From: Streptomyces sp. NBC_00162 | Lineage (GTDB): Bacteria > Actinomycetota > Actinomycetes > Streptomycetales > Streptomycetaceae | NCBI RefSeq assembly: GCF_024611995.1 | Contig: NZ_CP102509.1 | Span: forward strand, 8,246,001 to 8,310,000 | Direction of reading: 5' to 3' | Length of the DNA: 64,000 bases | In this document: positions 17,449 to 26,107 of the stretch, piece after piece | Numbering within the stretch: the first letter of the stretch is position 1 | Layout: each line of letters starts with the position of its first letter | Notes under the pieces: model-generated | Database searches by the model: none | Told to the model about the DNA's origin: nothing | The model's input: the letters and a program-made list of their open reading frames with translations, nothing else | Made by a program: the position numbers and the translations under genes

Positions 17449-17597
17449 GCAGCGACACCACCCTCGCCGTGGCCGTCGGCGCCGCGCCCCCTGGTCCTGA
17501 TTTTTCCGGTGCCCCAGTCGCCGCAGTCGACTCCGCAGTTGCCCGGTACTACCCGTTGGTGGAGCTGCTCGCGCTCGCGTGTGCGCCCGCGCAATGA
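17445..17597 (+). CDS. Small 50-residue hypothetical protein
   Basis: The ATG at 17445 overlaps the previous stop (ATGA), a common sign of translational coupling. The product starts [20 protein letters not shown] and ends LLALACAPAQ. The overlap and the codon bias are the only evidence; no family is recognised. Confidence 0.4.
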   Translation: MSSDTTLAVAVGAAPPGPDFSGAPVAAVDSAVARYYPLVELLALACAPAQ

Positions 17598-17663
17598 CTC
17601 GGTCCCATCCCTCCGGGCGGTTTGCCCATGGGTTTGTAGGAGTCGCCGCAACCCCACCCTAGG

Positions 17664-17697
17664 CTACTTGGAGTAACCATTCGGCTACTCCAAGTAG
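17664..17697. promoter_or_regulatory. 12-bp perfect inverted repeat before the secreted protein gene
   Basis: CTACTTGGAGTA and TACTCCAAGTAG around a 10-base spacer, ending 12 bp before the GTG start at 17710 and abutting its AAGGAG ribosome-binding site. In the mRNA it would fold directly upstream of the ribosome-binding site. An operator is the other possibility. Confidence 0.65.
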
Positions 17698-17709
17698 AAG
17701 GAGATTGAG

Positions 17710-18168
17710 GTGCGTTGTAATTCTGTGGGCCGGCTGGTGGTCGTTGCCTCGGCAGCCCTGATGCTGGTCGGACTGGTGAGCGTCGGCGCGGCCCAGGCAT
17801 CCAGTGGGCTCATCACGTACTCGATTGAGTTCTCCAATCCCCGGGAGAGCGATGACAACGACCTGCCCGAACCGTATGGCGAGGTCGTCGTGAGGGCGCC
17901 GTGGGGCCAGCAGACTGCCCTGTGGGAGCACCCGGATCGGGACATCAACACGCCGACCCTGCCCCGCTACCCGCTGTTCGGCGGCGCCGAGCACAGGTTC
18001 GTCCCCCACCTCGTCACCGAGGTATGTGCCTTCGTGGGGGAGGACGACACCGGCATTAACGATGACGACATCCTCGCCGACGGCTGCGTGCCCTACACGG
18101 GCCCCGGCGAGTACACCATCAGCGATGAAGGCGGGTCTGTGACGGTCACCGTGTACGACTTCGGCTGA
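17710..18168 (+). CDS. Secreted hypothetical protein
   Basis: 152 residues with a classical signal peptide: a short basic start, a hydrophobic core VVVASAALMLVGLVSVGAAQ, and probable cleavage after AQA near residue 30. The mature part is acidic and beta-rich with two cysteines (EVCAFVGEDD, ADGCVPYTG) that could form a disulfide. It carries AAGGAG before the GTG start and is closed by a 13-bp terminator hairpin, so it is a monocistronic gene. A perfect inverted repeat overlaps its leader. Function unknown. Confidence 0.7.
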   Translation: MRCNSVGRLVVVASAALMLVGLVSVGAAQASSGLITYSIEFSNPRESDDNDLPEPYGEVVVRAPWGQQTALWEHPDRDINTPTLPRYPLFGGAEHRFVPHLVTEVCAFVGEDDTGINDDDILADGCVPYTGPGEYTISDEGGSVTVTVYDFG

Positions 18169-18189
18169 TCGCCACAGCGCACCGACGCC

Positions 18190-18224
18190 CCTGTTGTCCC
18201 GGGAGGGTTGACCGGGACAACAGG
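18190..18224 (+). terminator. Perfect 13-bp terminator hairpin
   Basis: CCTGTTGTCCCGG, a 9-base loop, CCGGGACAACAGG, 20 bp after the stop of the secreted protein gene. Confidence 0.85.
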
Positions 18225-18704
18225 TCGGCTGAAGTGCACCGCACAACAACGCGTTTCGTGGCTCGTGAGAGGCGGCTGAGGAGGCTGGAACGCGGATGCG
18301 CGGAGTCGTGACACGACGCTGTGAACGTTCGCACTATTCCCCAGGGGTGAGTGCACGCAATTCGCCCGTGCCAGCCCGGGAGTACCCGTCGCCCGGCCAT
18401 GGATATCCGAAAGCTGCCCAGGGTGCGATGGAACGAAGGCCCCAGGAGGCCGTTCGTCATCCGGCGTTGATGCGCCCTCCAGCTGGCGCGGCAACCGCGG
18501 GTGCGCGTATCCGGAATGGTCTAGACGTCGTGCAAGAGCAGCCTTCGCGCGACCCTGTCCGGCATCGCCGTCGAGTCCAGGCCACCGATGGCAGCGACCT
18601 CGACCGCGAAGAAGTGGACTCCCGCGTCATCGGCTGGCTCCTCGCCACTGCATCCAACGCGCTGGTGTTCGCAACCGCGCGAGGAGTGGTGAGTCCACTC
18701 CTGT
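18225..18704. other. 480 bp without a convincing gene
   Basis: Frames are open on both strands, but none has a recognisable start, motif or neighbour logic. Confidence 0.4.
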
Positions 18705-19135
18705 TCAGGCCCGGATTTCGTTGAGGAGCATGCGCAGGGTGAGGCTGTGCTTTTCGGGTGCAGGGCGTCCATCTAGGCGGTGGCGAGGGCTGCACCCCCC
18801 ACCCGGTCCCCGGACCGGGATAGCATCAACCTCCTGTGGAGCTCCAAGTGGGTGGCGAATCGCAGGAGGCTGGCGGGGAGGTGGGCCGGGGCCTGGTCCT
18901 GCGAGTCGGTGGCGCCCTGCTCCTCGCCGAGGCGGGCCAGGAGCAGGGACCGGAACACGTTCACCGCCACCACGGCACCGCGTAGTCCGAGGTCTGCTCG
19001 TGCGAGCCGGCCGTGTCGAAGACCCGGCGGCCCTGGGTGTCGAGGGCCAGGGCCGTTGTTCGGTCGCCGCGGAGGGCGGCGGCGTGGGCTTTGCCGTAGA
19101 TGGCGTTGAGCACGCCGAGGGACGACCGGTGTGAA
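18705..19135 (-). pseudogene. HTH/TPR-type transcriptional regulator, C-terminal remnant
   Basis: Read leftward, pieces in different frames line up as the C-terminal TPR-like region common to Streptomyces XRE-type regulators: AIYGKAHAAALRGDRTTALA, FDTAGSHEQTSDYAVPWWR, NVFRSLLLARLGEEQGATD, LPASLLRFATHLELHRRLML and EKHSLTLRMLLNEIRA ending at 18705. Several frame changes and the loss of the N-terminal helix-turn-helix mark it as a decayed gene. Confidence 0.6.
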
Positions 19136-19145
19136 TTGAGCGAAA

Positions 19146-19574
19146 ATGATTCGAACATTCAAATATCGGCTCAGGAGTCCGCTCGGCGGACTGGCGGCAG
19201 ACCTCTCGGCGCGAATCGTGCCGCCGGGCCAGGCATCTGCTCCTTTCATGCGGATCTACCGAGGAGTACGCCTCCTGCTTCCGGGTTCGGGCATCTACTG
19301 GGAAGACCTGGCCTGGCTCTCCTTCGCCGTCGCACTCCGTGCCGAGGAGCTGTGCGCCAGGTATCCGAAGGGCATCCACCTCGAGATCGTCTCTCTCGAC
19401 TTCCCGTTGACCGACTACCGCCCGGAGGTTGCCGCCCTCTCCATGGACGGGTGGCTGCGCGAGGAGTTCGACCTGCCCGACGCCGGGATCGCTTGCGCCT
19501 ACTCGGGTGGCGCGGACCCCTATGCCTTCTCGTGGGGTGGGGCGGAGCCGCCGCTGCGGAGCCCGCGGCTCTAA
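19146..19574 (+). CDS. Hypothetical protein
   Basis: 142 residues from ATG 19146. It is globular in appearance, with YRGVRLLLPGSGIYWEDLAW, a helical AVALRAEELCARYPKG segment and a beta-type HLEIVSLDFPLTDYRPE stretch. No membrane or signal sequence. The last residues (PPLRSPRL) may be frameshifted. I do not recognise a family. It lies just upstream of the decayed toxin-antitoxin pair. Confidence 0.55.
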   Translation: MIRTFKYRLRSPLGGLAADLSARIVPPGQASAPFMRIYRGVRLLLPGSGIYWEDLAWLSFAVALRAEELCARYPKGIHLEIVSLDFPLTDYRPEVAALSMDGWLREEFDLPDAGIACAYSGGADPYAFSWGGAEPPLRSPRL

Positions 19575-19599
19575 GACGTCGGCACGACCGACGACGGCC

Positions 19600-19842
19600 G
19601 CATGCGCCGCCTCGCAGCTGCGCGCAGATCGCCGCGCGGACGGGTGGTGCCGGCCTTCGAGCGGGACTGGGCCAAGGCCCTGGAGGATGCCCGCGACTCC
19701 TTCAGCCTCACCCCTTGCACGAGGTGGTGCGTACCTGGCAGTTGCGCGTCGCCGCGGCCCCGGCCGTCGACGCCTTCATGGACTCCGGCCGCGACGAGTC
19801 CGGCTTCGTGGACCTGGACGACCTCCTCGGTCGCCGCCGGCG
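19600..19842 (+). pseudogene. DUF6247-like antitoxin-type protein, frameshifted
   Basis: The first frame gives VVPAFERDWAKALEDARDSF. After the C4 run at 19711-19714 the adjacent frame continues LHEVVRTWQLRVAAAPAVDA then SGFVDLDDLLGRR. Together these match small DUF6247-type proteins found immediately upstream of RelE/ParE-like toxins in actinomycetes. One added C would join the two parts. The expected stop codon overlapping the toxin start is missing (GCGA where GTGA would be expected). Confidence 0.55.
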
Positions 19843-20101
19843 ACCGGTCAGCCGTGGGCGGTGCGTCTTTCCCCGCAGGGCCGCGAAGACGCTCGCCGAG
19901 CTTCCCGACCCGGCCAGGGAGATGGTCCGCGACGTCCTGGGCATCGCGGTGCGCTCCCCGTGGGGCTGGCCCCAGTGGAACGCCGGCGATCCGGAGGGCG
20001 AGGACGTCCGCGCCACGTCCGTCGGACAGCTGTCCGACGTCTACACGGTCAACCGCCTCACCCGGCACCTGTCCGTCCTGGACATCGTCTGGCTCGGGTA
20101 G
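19840..20101 (+). pseudogene. RelE/ParE-like toxin, damaged start
   Basis: The frame ending at 20101 encodes AAKTLAELPDPAREMVRDVL, SPWGWPQWNAGDPEGEDVR and VNRLTRHLSVLDIVWLG, a RelE/ParE-fold ribonuclease or gyrase-toxin type. The preceding PWAVRLSPQ lies in another frame, so one extra G near 19880 breaks it. The natural GTG start appears as GCG at 19840. As it stands the antitoxin frame runs straight into the toxin frame. Confidence 0.55.
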
Positions 20102-20131
20102 CAACGCCTTGCCCTCGGCCGCATTAAGGGG

Positions 20132-20737
20132 TCAGCCGATGCGAACGGTGATCTCGGGGAGGGGTATGTCGGAAAGGTTCAGCTGGAGCCCGGTCAGGGT
20201 CAGGTAGGTCTGCGAGTCGGTCAAATCGGAGGTGGTGGACGGCGCCTGGGTCTTCCCGCGTGTGCTCACCAGCAGGTACCAGCCCCCGCGCTTGTAGCTG
20301 CGGGAGGCGTCGGGGCGGTCGCCGTTCGGGTTCAGCGTCCAGCCCTGGCGCTCCAGGTCGGCGCAGATCGCGTTCACCTCCGACTGTGCGGCGGTCTTCT
20401 CGCGGACGGCCATCCAGCCCGTCCTGTTCGAGTTGGCGTCGGCCGCGACGGTCGGGCGGCCCTGCGCCGGGTCGAGGCCCGCCGCGCTGACCGCGGTCCG
20501 GATCACCTCGTCCACGGCGTCCCGTGTGAGGGGCGGTGACGTGGACTCCGGTGTGGGCGCCGCCGTGGATGGGGACGGCGTGGGCGCGGCCGCGCCCAGG
20601 TGGACGCGCCCGTCGTCGGCTATCTGGATGTGGTCCGGCAGGACCACGGCGCCCAGACTCACGATCAAGGTCGCGGCAAGCCCGATCCACACCCTCTTCA
20701 ACAGCGCGTTCAACGTGAAACTCCCCCGAGTGATCAT
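20132..20737 (-). CDS. Membrane-anchored or secreted hypothetical protein
   Basis: 201 residues. An N-terminal hydrophobic segment (IGLAATLIVSLGAVVLP, residues ~18-34) acts as signal anchor. It is followed by a Pro/Thr/Ser-rich linker (TPSPSTAAPTPESTSPPLT) and a folded extracytoplasmic domain with alternating helices and strands (DAVDEVIRTAVSAAGL, SEVNAICADLERQGWTLNP, GGWYLLVSTRGK). No lipobox is evident. Function unknown. It is monocistronic between the toxin remnant and an IS element. Confidence 0.65.
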   Translation of the reverse strand: MITRGSFTLNALLKRVWIGLAATLIVSLGAVVLPDHIQIADDGRVHLGAAAPTPSPSTAAPTPESTSPPLTRDAVDEVIRTAVSAAGLDPAQGRPTVAADANSNRTGWMAVREKTAAQSEVNAICADLERQGWTLNPNGDRPDASRSYKRGGWYLLVSTRGKTQAPSTTSDLTDSQTYLTLTGLQLNLSDIPLPEITVRIG

Positions 20738-20784
20738 TCAGAGGGAGTCTCACACACACTGCCCGGCGCCCGGCAGCCCTTAAG

Positions 20785-21598
20785 AGAGCATCTGATCTAC
20801 GTTGTGGGTGGTTGGGGGTGGTCGAGTGACCGCGTCCTTCGTGCGTCGTTGCACGGCTCGTGACTTCTCGGCGCCCGTATCGCAGTGACGTGTCCGATGC
20901 CCGGTGGGCTCTGATCGAGCCTGTCTTCACGGCCTGGCGGGCCGCGCGAACCGGGCCCGGCACTGCGGCCCGGGTTCATGACCTGCGCGAGATCGTCAAT
21001 GCGATCCTCTACGTGAACCGCACCGGCATCCCATGGGAGGACCTGCCGCACGACTTCCCGCCCTGCAAAACGGTCTACGACTACTACGCGAACTGGGAAA
21101 CCCTCACGGGACTACGCAGCAGGTCCACGACCTGTTGCGGGACAGAACCCGCCGGGCACAGGGCCGGGCCGCCACGCCGACGGCGGCCGTTGTGGACGCA
21201 CAGAGCGTGCAAGCCTCGGGCAACGTGCCCGAATCCAGCCAGGGCATCGACGCCGCCAAGAAGATCAAAGGCCGCAAGCATCACCTGGTCACCGACACCC
21301 TCGGCCTCGTTCTTGCCGTGATCGTCACGGCCGCCTCAGTGCACGATTCCGCCAGCGGCAAAGAACTCCTACAACACCTCGCCGCGTCCCATCCCGGCGT
21401 GACGAAGGTCTGGGCCGAGGGGGCTACCAGGCCTCTGTCATCAACCACGGAGCCGGCCTGGGCATCGACGTCGAAGTCGTCAAGCGAGCCTCCGCCGCCG
21501 GGTTCGAACCCATCCCGAAGCGTTGGGTGATCGAGAGGACGTTCGGCTGGCTGACGCGCCAATCGGTCAACACGGCCTGAACCTTGATCAGATGCCCA
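20785..21598 (+). mobile_element. IS5-family insertion sequence, about 810 bp
   Basis: The terminal inverted repeats share GCATCTGATC (20788-20797) and GATCAGATGC (21586-21595). They bracket a single transposase gene. The size is normal for this group. The target duplication is not resolved. Confidence 0.75.
20860..21580 (+). CDS. IS5-family transposase with two apparent one-base deletions
   Basis: The N-terminal part ([39 protein letters not shown]) is in the first frame. The central part with the first catalytic Asp ([26 protein letters not shown]) is in a second, and the C-terminal part ([15 protein letters not shown]) in a third. Adding one G to GGG near 21107-21109 and one to the G5 run at 21419-21423 restores a continuous 240-residue protein. 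The indels therefore look like sequencing errors as much as decay. Confidence 0.75.
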
Positions 21599-21654
21599 GT
21601 TATAGGTGACGTTCACGAGAGCAGGAGTCAGCTGCCGCAGGCCGGGCGCATCCG

Positions 21655-22599
21655 TCACTGCCCGGTCCGGTTGGTGACGGGCTGTTGAGAGGCGGTCGGT
21701 GGTGCGAATAGTGCCTGGACGGTCTCGGTGGCCAGGTCTCGCAGCCAGGTGTGGGCGCGGTCGTCGTCGTAGCGCTGGTGCCACAGCAGGTACAGGGGGA
21801 CGTCGGGCAGCGGCAGGGGCGGCGGCAGCGTCGCCAGGCCGAGTTGTTCCCGAGCCGTACGGGTGACCGCGTCGGGGAGGGTGACGACCAGGTCGGTGTC
21901 GAGGGCGAGTTGCAGGGCGAAGGCGGCGGTGGGCCCGGCGGCGGCGACGCGTCGTTCGAGTCCGCGTGTGGTCAGGGCGTCGTCGATCGGGTCGCGCAGG
22001 CTTCCGCGTCGCGAGACGGTGAGGTGTTCGGCGGCTGCGTAGCGCTCGAGGCTCAGCGGGCCTTCGGCGAGCGGGTGGCCCGGTCGGACGGCGACGACCA
22101 GCCGGTCCCTGCCGACGAGACGGTGGCGGATGTCGGGGAGCGTCGGAGTGCTGGAGCTGGATTCGAGGTCGACCTCACCCCGGCGCAGCTCGGCGTCGTC
22201 CGTCCCGGGTTCGGCGGACAGGCGCAGCCGGACTCCGGGGGCCTGGCGGTGAACGGCGGTGATCAGAGCGGTCCCGGAGGCTGCGGTCAGGGCGTCGTGC
22301 CAGCGCACGGTGAACACCCGGTCCAGAGCCGCCAGGTCGAGTTCCTGCTGCGCGGACAGAAGTTGGTGGGCCTGCTGCACGAGGGCGTGGACTTGGGCGC
22401 GCATGGCCAGCGCGCGGGTGGTGGGGACCATGCTGCGGCCGGTGCGGACCAGGATCTGGTCACCGGTGGCCTTGCGGATGCGGCCCAGGGAGCGGCTCAT
22501 CGCCGGTGCGGTGACGTGGAGGCGGGCCGCCGCGCCGGCGACGCTCCCCTCTTCCAGCAGGGCGTCCAGGGCCGTGAGCAGGTTCAAATCCAGTTGCAT
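21655..22599 (-). CDS. LysR-family transcriptional regulator
   Basis: 314 residues from ATG 22599. The N-terminal winged helix-turn-helix reads LLTALDALLEEGSVAGAAAR, then LHVTAPAMSRSLGRIRKATG, and is followed by the LysR substrate-binding domain (RVFTVRWHDAL, GEVDLESSSS, LVVAVRPGHPLAEGPLS). It is divergent from the inositol-phosphatase-like gene at 22715. The 115-bp gap holds an inverted repeat suited to LysR binding. Probable activator/repressor of the rightward pair; the effector is unknown. Confidence 0.92.
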   Translation of the reverse strand: MQLDLNLLTALDALLEEGSVAGAAARLHVTAPAMSRSLGRIRKATGDQILVRTGRSMVPTTRALAMRAQVHALVQQAHQLLSAQQELDLAALDRVFTVRWHDALTAASGTALITAVHRQAPGVRLRLSAEPGTDDAELRRGEVDLESSSSTPTLPDIRHRLVGRDRLVVAVRPGHPLAEGPLSLERYAAAEHLTVSRRGSLRDPIDDALTTRGLERRVAAAGPTAAFALQLALDTDLVVTLPDAVTRTAREQLGLATLPPPLPLPDVPLYLLWHQRYDDDRAHTWLRDLATETVQALFAPPTASQQPVTNRTGQ

Positions 22600-22611
22600 G
22601 GCAGTAACTCT

Positions 22612-22634
22612 ACAAGTGAAAAGCATGCACTTGT
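22612..22634. promoter_or_regulatory. Inverted repeat in the LysR divergent promoter
   Basis: ACAAGTG, 9 bases, CACTTGT: the two arms are exact complements and lie 13 bp upstream of the LysR start codon, a usual place for an autoregulatory LysR site. Confidence 0.6.
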
Positions 22635-22714
22635 TGTTAATGACCAAGCGGCCTACCTTCGAAGTGCGGGGGCGAGACAACCGCCCCGCTTGGACCGATC
22701 CCAAGGAGCCCACC

Positions 22715-23527
22715 ATGAGCACAGCCATGCCTTTCGACGCCGACGCGACGCTCCTGTCCGACGTGACCGCCGCAGTGAAGGCCGCCGGCGTCACGCTGCG
22801 CGACCGCTACACCTCGCACGCTCGGGGCGTGAGTCTCGACGAGGTCGTCGGCGAGATCCACGCCAACGACGACGCGGTACTGGACGTGCTGCGGGAACCG
22901 CTGCTGCGGGCCCGGCAAGGGTCGCAGTGGGCCGAGGACGAGCTGGCCGGCGGCGCGCTCCCGCCCGGGGAGTGGTGGGTCGTCGACCCCGCCGAGGGCA
23001 ACATCAACCACGTCCACGGCATGGACGACTGGGCCGTCACCGCCACCCTGGTCAGCGACAACCTGCCGGTACTCACCGTCGTCCACCTGCCGCTGACCGG
23101 CGACACCTACACCGCGGTCGCCGGCGGCGGTGCCCGCCTCAACGGCCGGCCCCTGAAGGTGTCCGCCAAGACCGACCTGGGCGCCGCCCTCATCGGCACC
23201 GGTCAGGCCAGGCCCGGCGAGGACGAGCGCACCTTCCGGCGGATCGGTGACTCCGTCACCGCCATGCTCATCAACGGCCTGGTCGTGCGCGTGTCCGTTC
23301 CCGCCACGATGCAGCTCATCCATGTCGCCGCCGGACGCATGGACGCGTTCTGGCAGTTCTCCGACGTCCGCTCCGGCCTGGTAGCCGGCGCCCTGCTGGT
23401 CTCCGAAGCCGGAGGCACCGTCACCGACCTGGCGGGAGAACCCTGGAACACCGGCAGCTGCGACTTCCTGGCCGCCGCCCCCGGCATCCACGGCGCCGCC
23501 CTCAAGGTCCTTTCGCCGACCGCCTGA
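22715..23527 (+). CDS. Inositol monophosphatase-family protein with altered active site
   Basis: 270 residues from ATG 22715 after AAGGAG. The fold is that of inositol monophosphatase-type Mg-dependent phosphatases: VSLDEVVGEIHANDDAVLD, WAEDELAGG, the metal-site block VVDPAEGNINHVHG and the C-terminal SEAGGTVTDLAGEPW. Canonical enzymes have DPLDGT at the metal site; here it is DPAEGN, so the second Asp is Glu and the Thr is Asn. Activity may be changed. It is divergent from LysR and followed by the F420-reductase-like gene 49 bp later. Confidence 0.8.
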   Translation: MSTAMPFDADATLLSDVTAAVKAAGVTLRDRYTSHARGVSLDEVVGEIHANDDAVLDVLREPLLRARQGSQWAEDELAGGALPPGEWWVVDPAEGNINHVHGMDDWAVTATLVSDNLPVLTVVHLPLTGDTYTAVAGGGARLNGRPLKVSAKTDLGAALIGTGQARPGEDERTFRRIGDSVTAMLINGLVVRVSVPATMQLIHVAAGRMDAFWQFSDVRSGLVAGALLVSEAGGTVTDLAGEPWNTGSCDFLAAAPGIHGAALKVLSPTA

Positions 23528-23576
23528 CCGGAAGTCTCCGCTCTTCCCACCCCGATACCGCAAGGAGCATCACCAC

Positions 23577-24221
23577 ATGACCAACATCGGCATCCTGGGC
23601 GCCGGCCGCGTCGGCACCAACCTCGCCGGCAAGCTCTCCGCAGCCGGACACCATGTCACCCTCGGCAGCCGGGACCCCGAAGGCACCACCGCCCGTACCG
23701 CCGGACCCGCCCCGCGGATCACCTTCGCCGACCTGCGCACCACCGCCCGCACCACGGACATCGTGATCAACGCGACGCCCGGCGACAGCTCCCTGGACCG
23801 CCTCACCGACCTGCGCACCGAACTCGCCGGCAAGATCGTCGTCGACGTCTCCAACGCCACCCGCGACGCCGCTGACGGCCTGCCCGGCGACCTGTGCTAT
23901 CCCGGCAGCAGCCTCGCCGAGAAGCTCCAGGCCGCGCTCCCCGACACCCATGTGGTCAAGACCCTCAACACCATGCTGTTCATGGTCATGACCGCCCCCG
24001 AAACCCTGGCCATCGCACCGACCGCCTATCTCTCGGGCGACGACGAACACGCGAAGAGGACCGTTACCGGCCTGCTCGGCGACCTGGGCTGGCAGCCCGA
24101 ACGGATCGAGGACCTGGGCGACATCACCACAGCCCGCGCCACCGAGGCCATGATCCTGGTCGTGCCCCACATCCTGCGCCGACACGGCTTCAAGCCCTTC
24201 GCCGTCTCCCTCGCCCGCTGA
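23577..24221 (+). CDS. NAD(P)-binding protein, F420-NADP oxidoreductase-like
   Basis: 214 residues. The N-terminal dinucleotide-binding motif is GILGAGRVGTNLAGKLSAAG, with LGSRDPE after the second strand, suggesting NADP preference. DIVINATPGD and KIVVDVSNATRD follow the NADPH-dependent F420 reductase (F420_oxidored) pattern. AAGGAG precedes ATG 23577. It is the second gene of the LysR-flanked pair. The family reduces F420 or related substrates with NADPH; the actual substrate is not inferable. Confidence 0.82.
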   Translation: MTNIGILGAGRVGTNLAGKLSAAGHHVTLGSRDPEGTTARTAGPAPRITFADLRTTARTTDIVINATPGDSSLDRLTDLRTELAGKIVVDVSNATRDAADGLPGDLCYPGSSLAEKLQAALPDTHVVKTLNTMLFMVMTAPETLAIAPTAYLSGDDEHAKRTVTGLLGDLGWQPERIEDLGDITTARATEAMILVVPHILRRHGFKPFAVSLAR

Positions 24222-24269
24222 CCCACCGAGACCCCGTTCAGACCAGTACCAGTTAGCGGGCTCGTGCGA

Positions 24270-24530
24270 GGAGGCTGGGGGTGGGGGCTAGGCCGTGTCC
24301 TCAACGGCATCTTGTGGAAGCCGTCCACCGGGGCGGCCTGGCGGGATCTGCCGGAACGGCATGGACCGTGGAAGACGGTCCATGAACGGTTCCGCCGCTG
24401 GCCGGCGGACGGAACGTGGGACCGACGCCGCCCCGGCTCCGTCGGCCCGTCAGCCAGGGGAACGGTCCGGACGGCAGCCGATCTGTTCTGCGCAGGCCCC
24501 GTCTGGGATGCTGAAGGCCAAGCTCGACAG
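24270..24530 (+). mobile_element. IS5-family transposase N-terminal remnant
   Basis: The frame reads [20 protein letters not shown], then [20 protein letters not shown], the N-terminal domain of an IS427-type IS5 transposase. The catalytic part is absent and no inverted repeat is seen. Confidence 0.7.
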
Positions 24531-24541
24531 GGGGGCAGCCG

Positions 24542-24937
24542 GTGTATTCGGAACCTATGGCGCGAGCCGTTGTGGAACCAGCAGTACTCAAGCTGATACG
24601 GCAGTACCCCCGTGGCAGGTCGTTCTCCACTACGGTCACATTCGGCGGGGACGACTTCACCATGTGCGCCCACATACGGGCGCAGTGGGCAGCACCCGGG
24701 CAGGTGAAGATCGCACTGGCCTGTTGGGTCGTCAACATGGACACCGCGCGCTATCTCGGTGACAACCCGCCTGCCAGAGAGGAGATGCGCCTGCCACCGG
24801 AAGGCGCAGCGGAGTGGGACGAGGAACTGACCAGCCGGGTGATCGGCCACCTCGCAGCTCGTATGAACGCTCTTGCCACCGCCCTGCCGACCACCGACGA
24901 ACACCTCACCATCACCGTGCCTCTCGTCCTGACGTAG
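24542..24937 (+). CDS. Hypothetical protein
   Basis: 131 residues (GTG 24542; an ATG at 24557 is an alternative). A compact alpha/beta appearance: [40 protein letters not shown] and a helical [18 protein letters not shown]. No membrane segment. Codon use is normal for the genome. No family recognised. It directly follows the IS5 remnant. Confidence 0.55.
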   Translation: MYSEPMARAVVEPAVLKLIRQYPRGRSFSTTVTFGGDDFTMCAHIRAQWAAPGQVKIALACWVVNMDTARYLGDNPPAREEMRLPPEGAAEWDEELTSRVIGHLAARMNALATALPTTDEHLTITVPLVLT

Positions 24938-25964
24938 TCCGGTTGAAGGGTCGGCCGCACAACGCCCGGGGGGCGCCCCGGCCTAGCCGCACACACCGGT
25001 GACCGGAGCCAGCCCGGTCGCTACGTGCATCGACGGCCTGGAGGCCGCTGTAGGCGAGCGCGGCGAGTCAGCGATCGATCAGGCTCCGCGACCTCGCCGG
25101 TGCAGCCAGATCGCGATCAGGGCGCGCTGAGCGACGCGGCGCCGGTCTCGTCGTCAGCCAGGACCGTGTCCGCCACAAGGCCCTGCCTGGCGACGTGCTG
25201 GAGCCAGGCCCGTCCGGCGGCCCCGAGAACGCTTCCGCCCCGCCCCGTCCTCAATCCGCGGCAAGCACCCGTTCGCGCAGGCCTGCAGGGCCGTTGCGGT
25301 AGCAAGGCAGCGGACGCTGCCCGAGCCCGGCAAGATCCGAAAGACACGCCCTCGCCCTGGCCGTGGGTGGTCATTTCGCCGTCGCGAGGGACCGAAGGGC
25401 TGCGGTTGGCACGGCGAGGAGCCCGCCGCGTGGCGGCTACGGCGTGGAGTGGGGCGTAACGTACGGGCAGCCCGTCGGGTTGTTCGTGTGTGACGGTTGT
25501 GCGAGGGCCGGGGTTGCGCCGGTCGACGTTTCTGCGGGCTACCGCTGCGGCGGCCTTCGGGACAGGCGTGGCCGGGCCTGTTGTCGGCCGGGGCCCCGCC
25601 GGTCCCGACCGTGGCGGGCGGGGCGGGTCCGACGGTCTCCACGTGGTGAAGGAAGACGGTTTACGAACGGCACCGGCCGTGGTGGTCGTTCTCCGGCTAC
25701 ACCGGATCCAGCTTCACCAGTCATACGAAGATGGCCGGCGTCGTCTGGGCACCCCGCGACCACGTGATGATGGGGCAGTGTCTCTTCGGAAGGACGAGGG
25801 CCCAGGGGGAACGCCGCTGACGGAACAGGTGCTGGCCTGGCTCATCACGTCGCAGGGGCGGGCGACGGCCATCACGGTCGATGCCCAGAGGCATTTCGAG
25901 GATGCTGATGGCGCCGACGCCTTCATCCCGCCGGGTGAGGACCCGGTGGCCTGATCGCAGCCGG
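24938..25964. other. About 1 kb without a convincing gene
   Basis: Several overlapping frames are open on both strands, but none has recognisable motifs. The frame ending at 25954 (LAWLITSQGRATAITVDAQR) may be the tail of a lost gene. It abuts an IS21 remnant. Confidence 0.35.
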
Positions 25965-26095
25965 TCAGGCCACGTCGTCCTCTCGCTCGATGGCCTTGAG
26001 GCGGTTCTTCAACCGGTAGCTGGGGCCGCTGACGGAGATCACTTCGCAGTGGTGGAGGAGTCGGTAGGGGCCGGCGGTCAGTGACCACTGGCCGG
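25965..26095 (-). mobile_element. IS21-family IstB C-terminal remnant
   Basis: The leftward frame ends with YRLLHHCEVISVSGPSYRLK followed by NRLKAIEREDDVA and a stop at 25965, the characteristic C-terminus of IS21 IstB ATPases. The ATPase core is missing. Confidence 0.7.
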
Positions 26096-26107
26096 AGTCG
26101 TCTTGCG

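Noticed and set aside
25154..25954. Overlapping frames of about 130-160 codons on both strands
   Set aside because: None shows family motifs or a credible start. The tail LAWLITSQGRATAITV may be a remnant, but it is too short to call.
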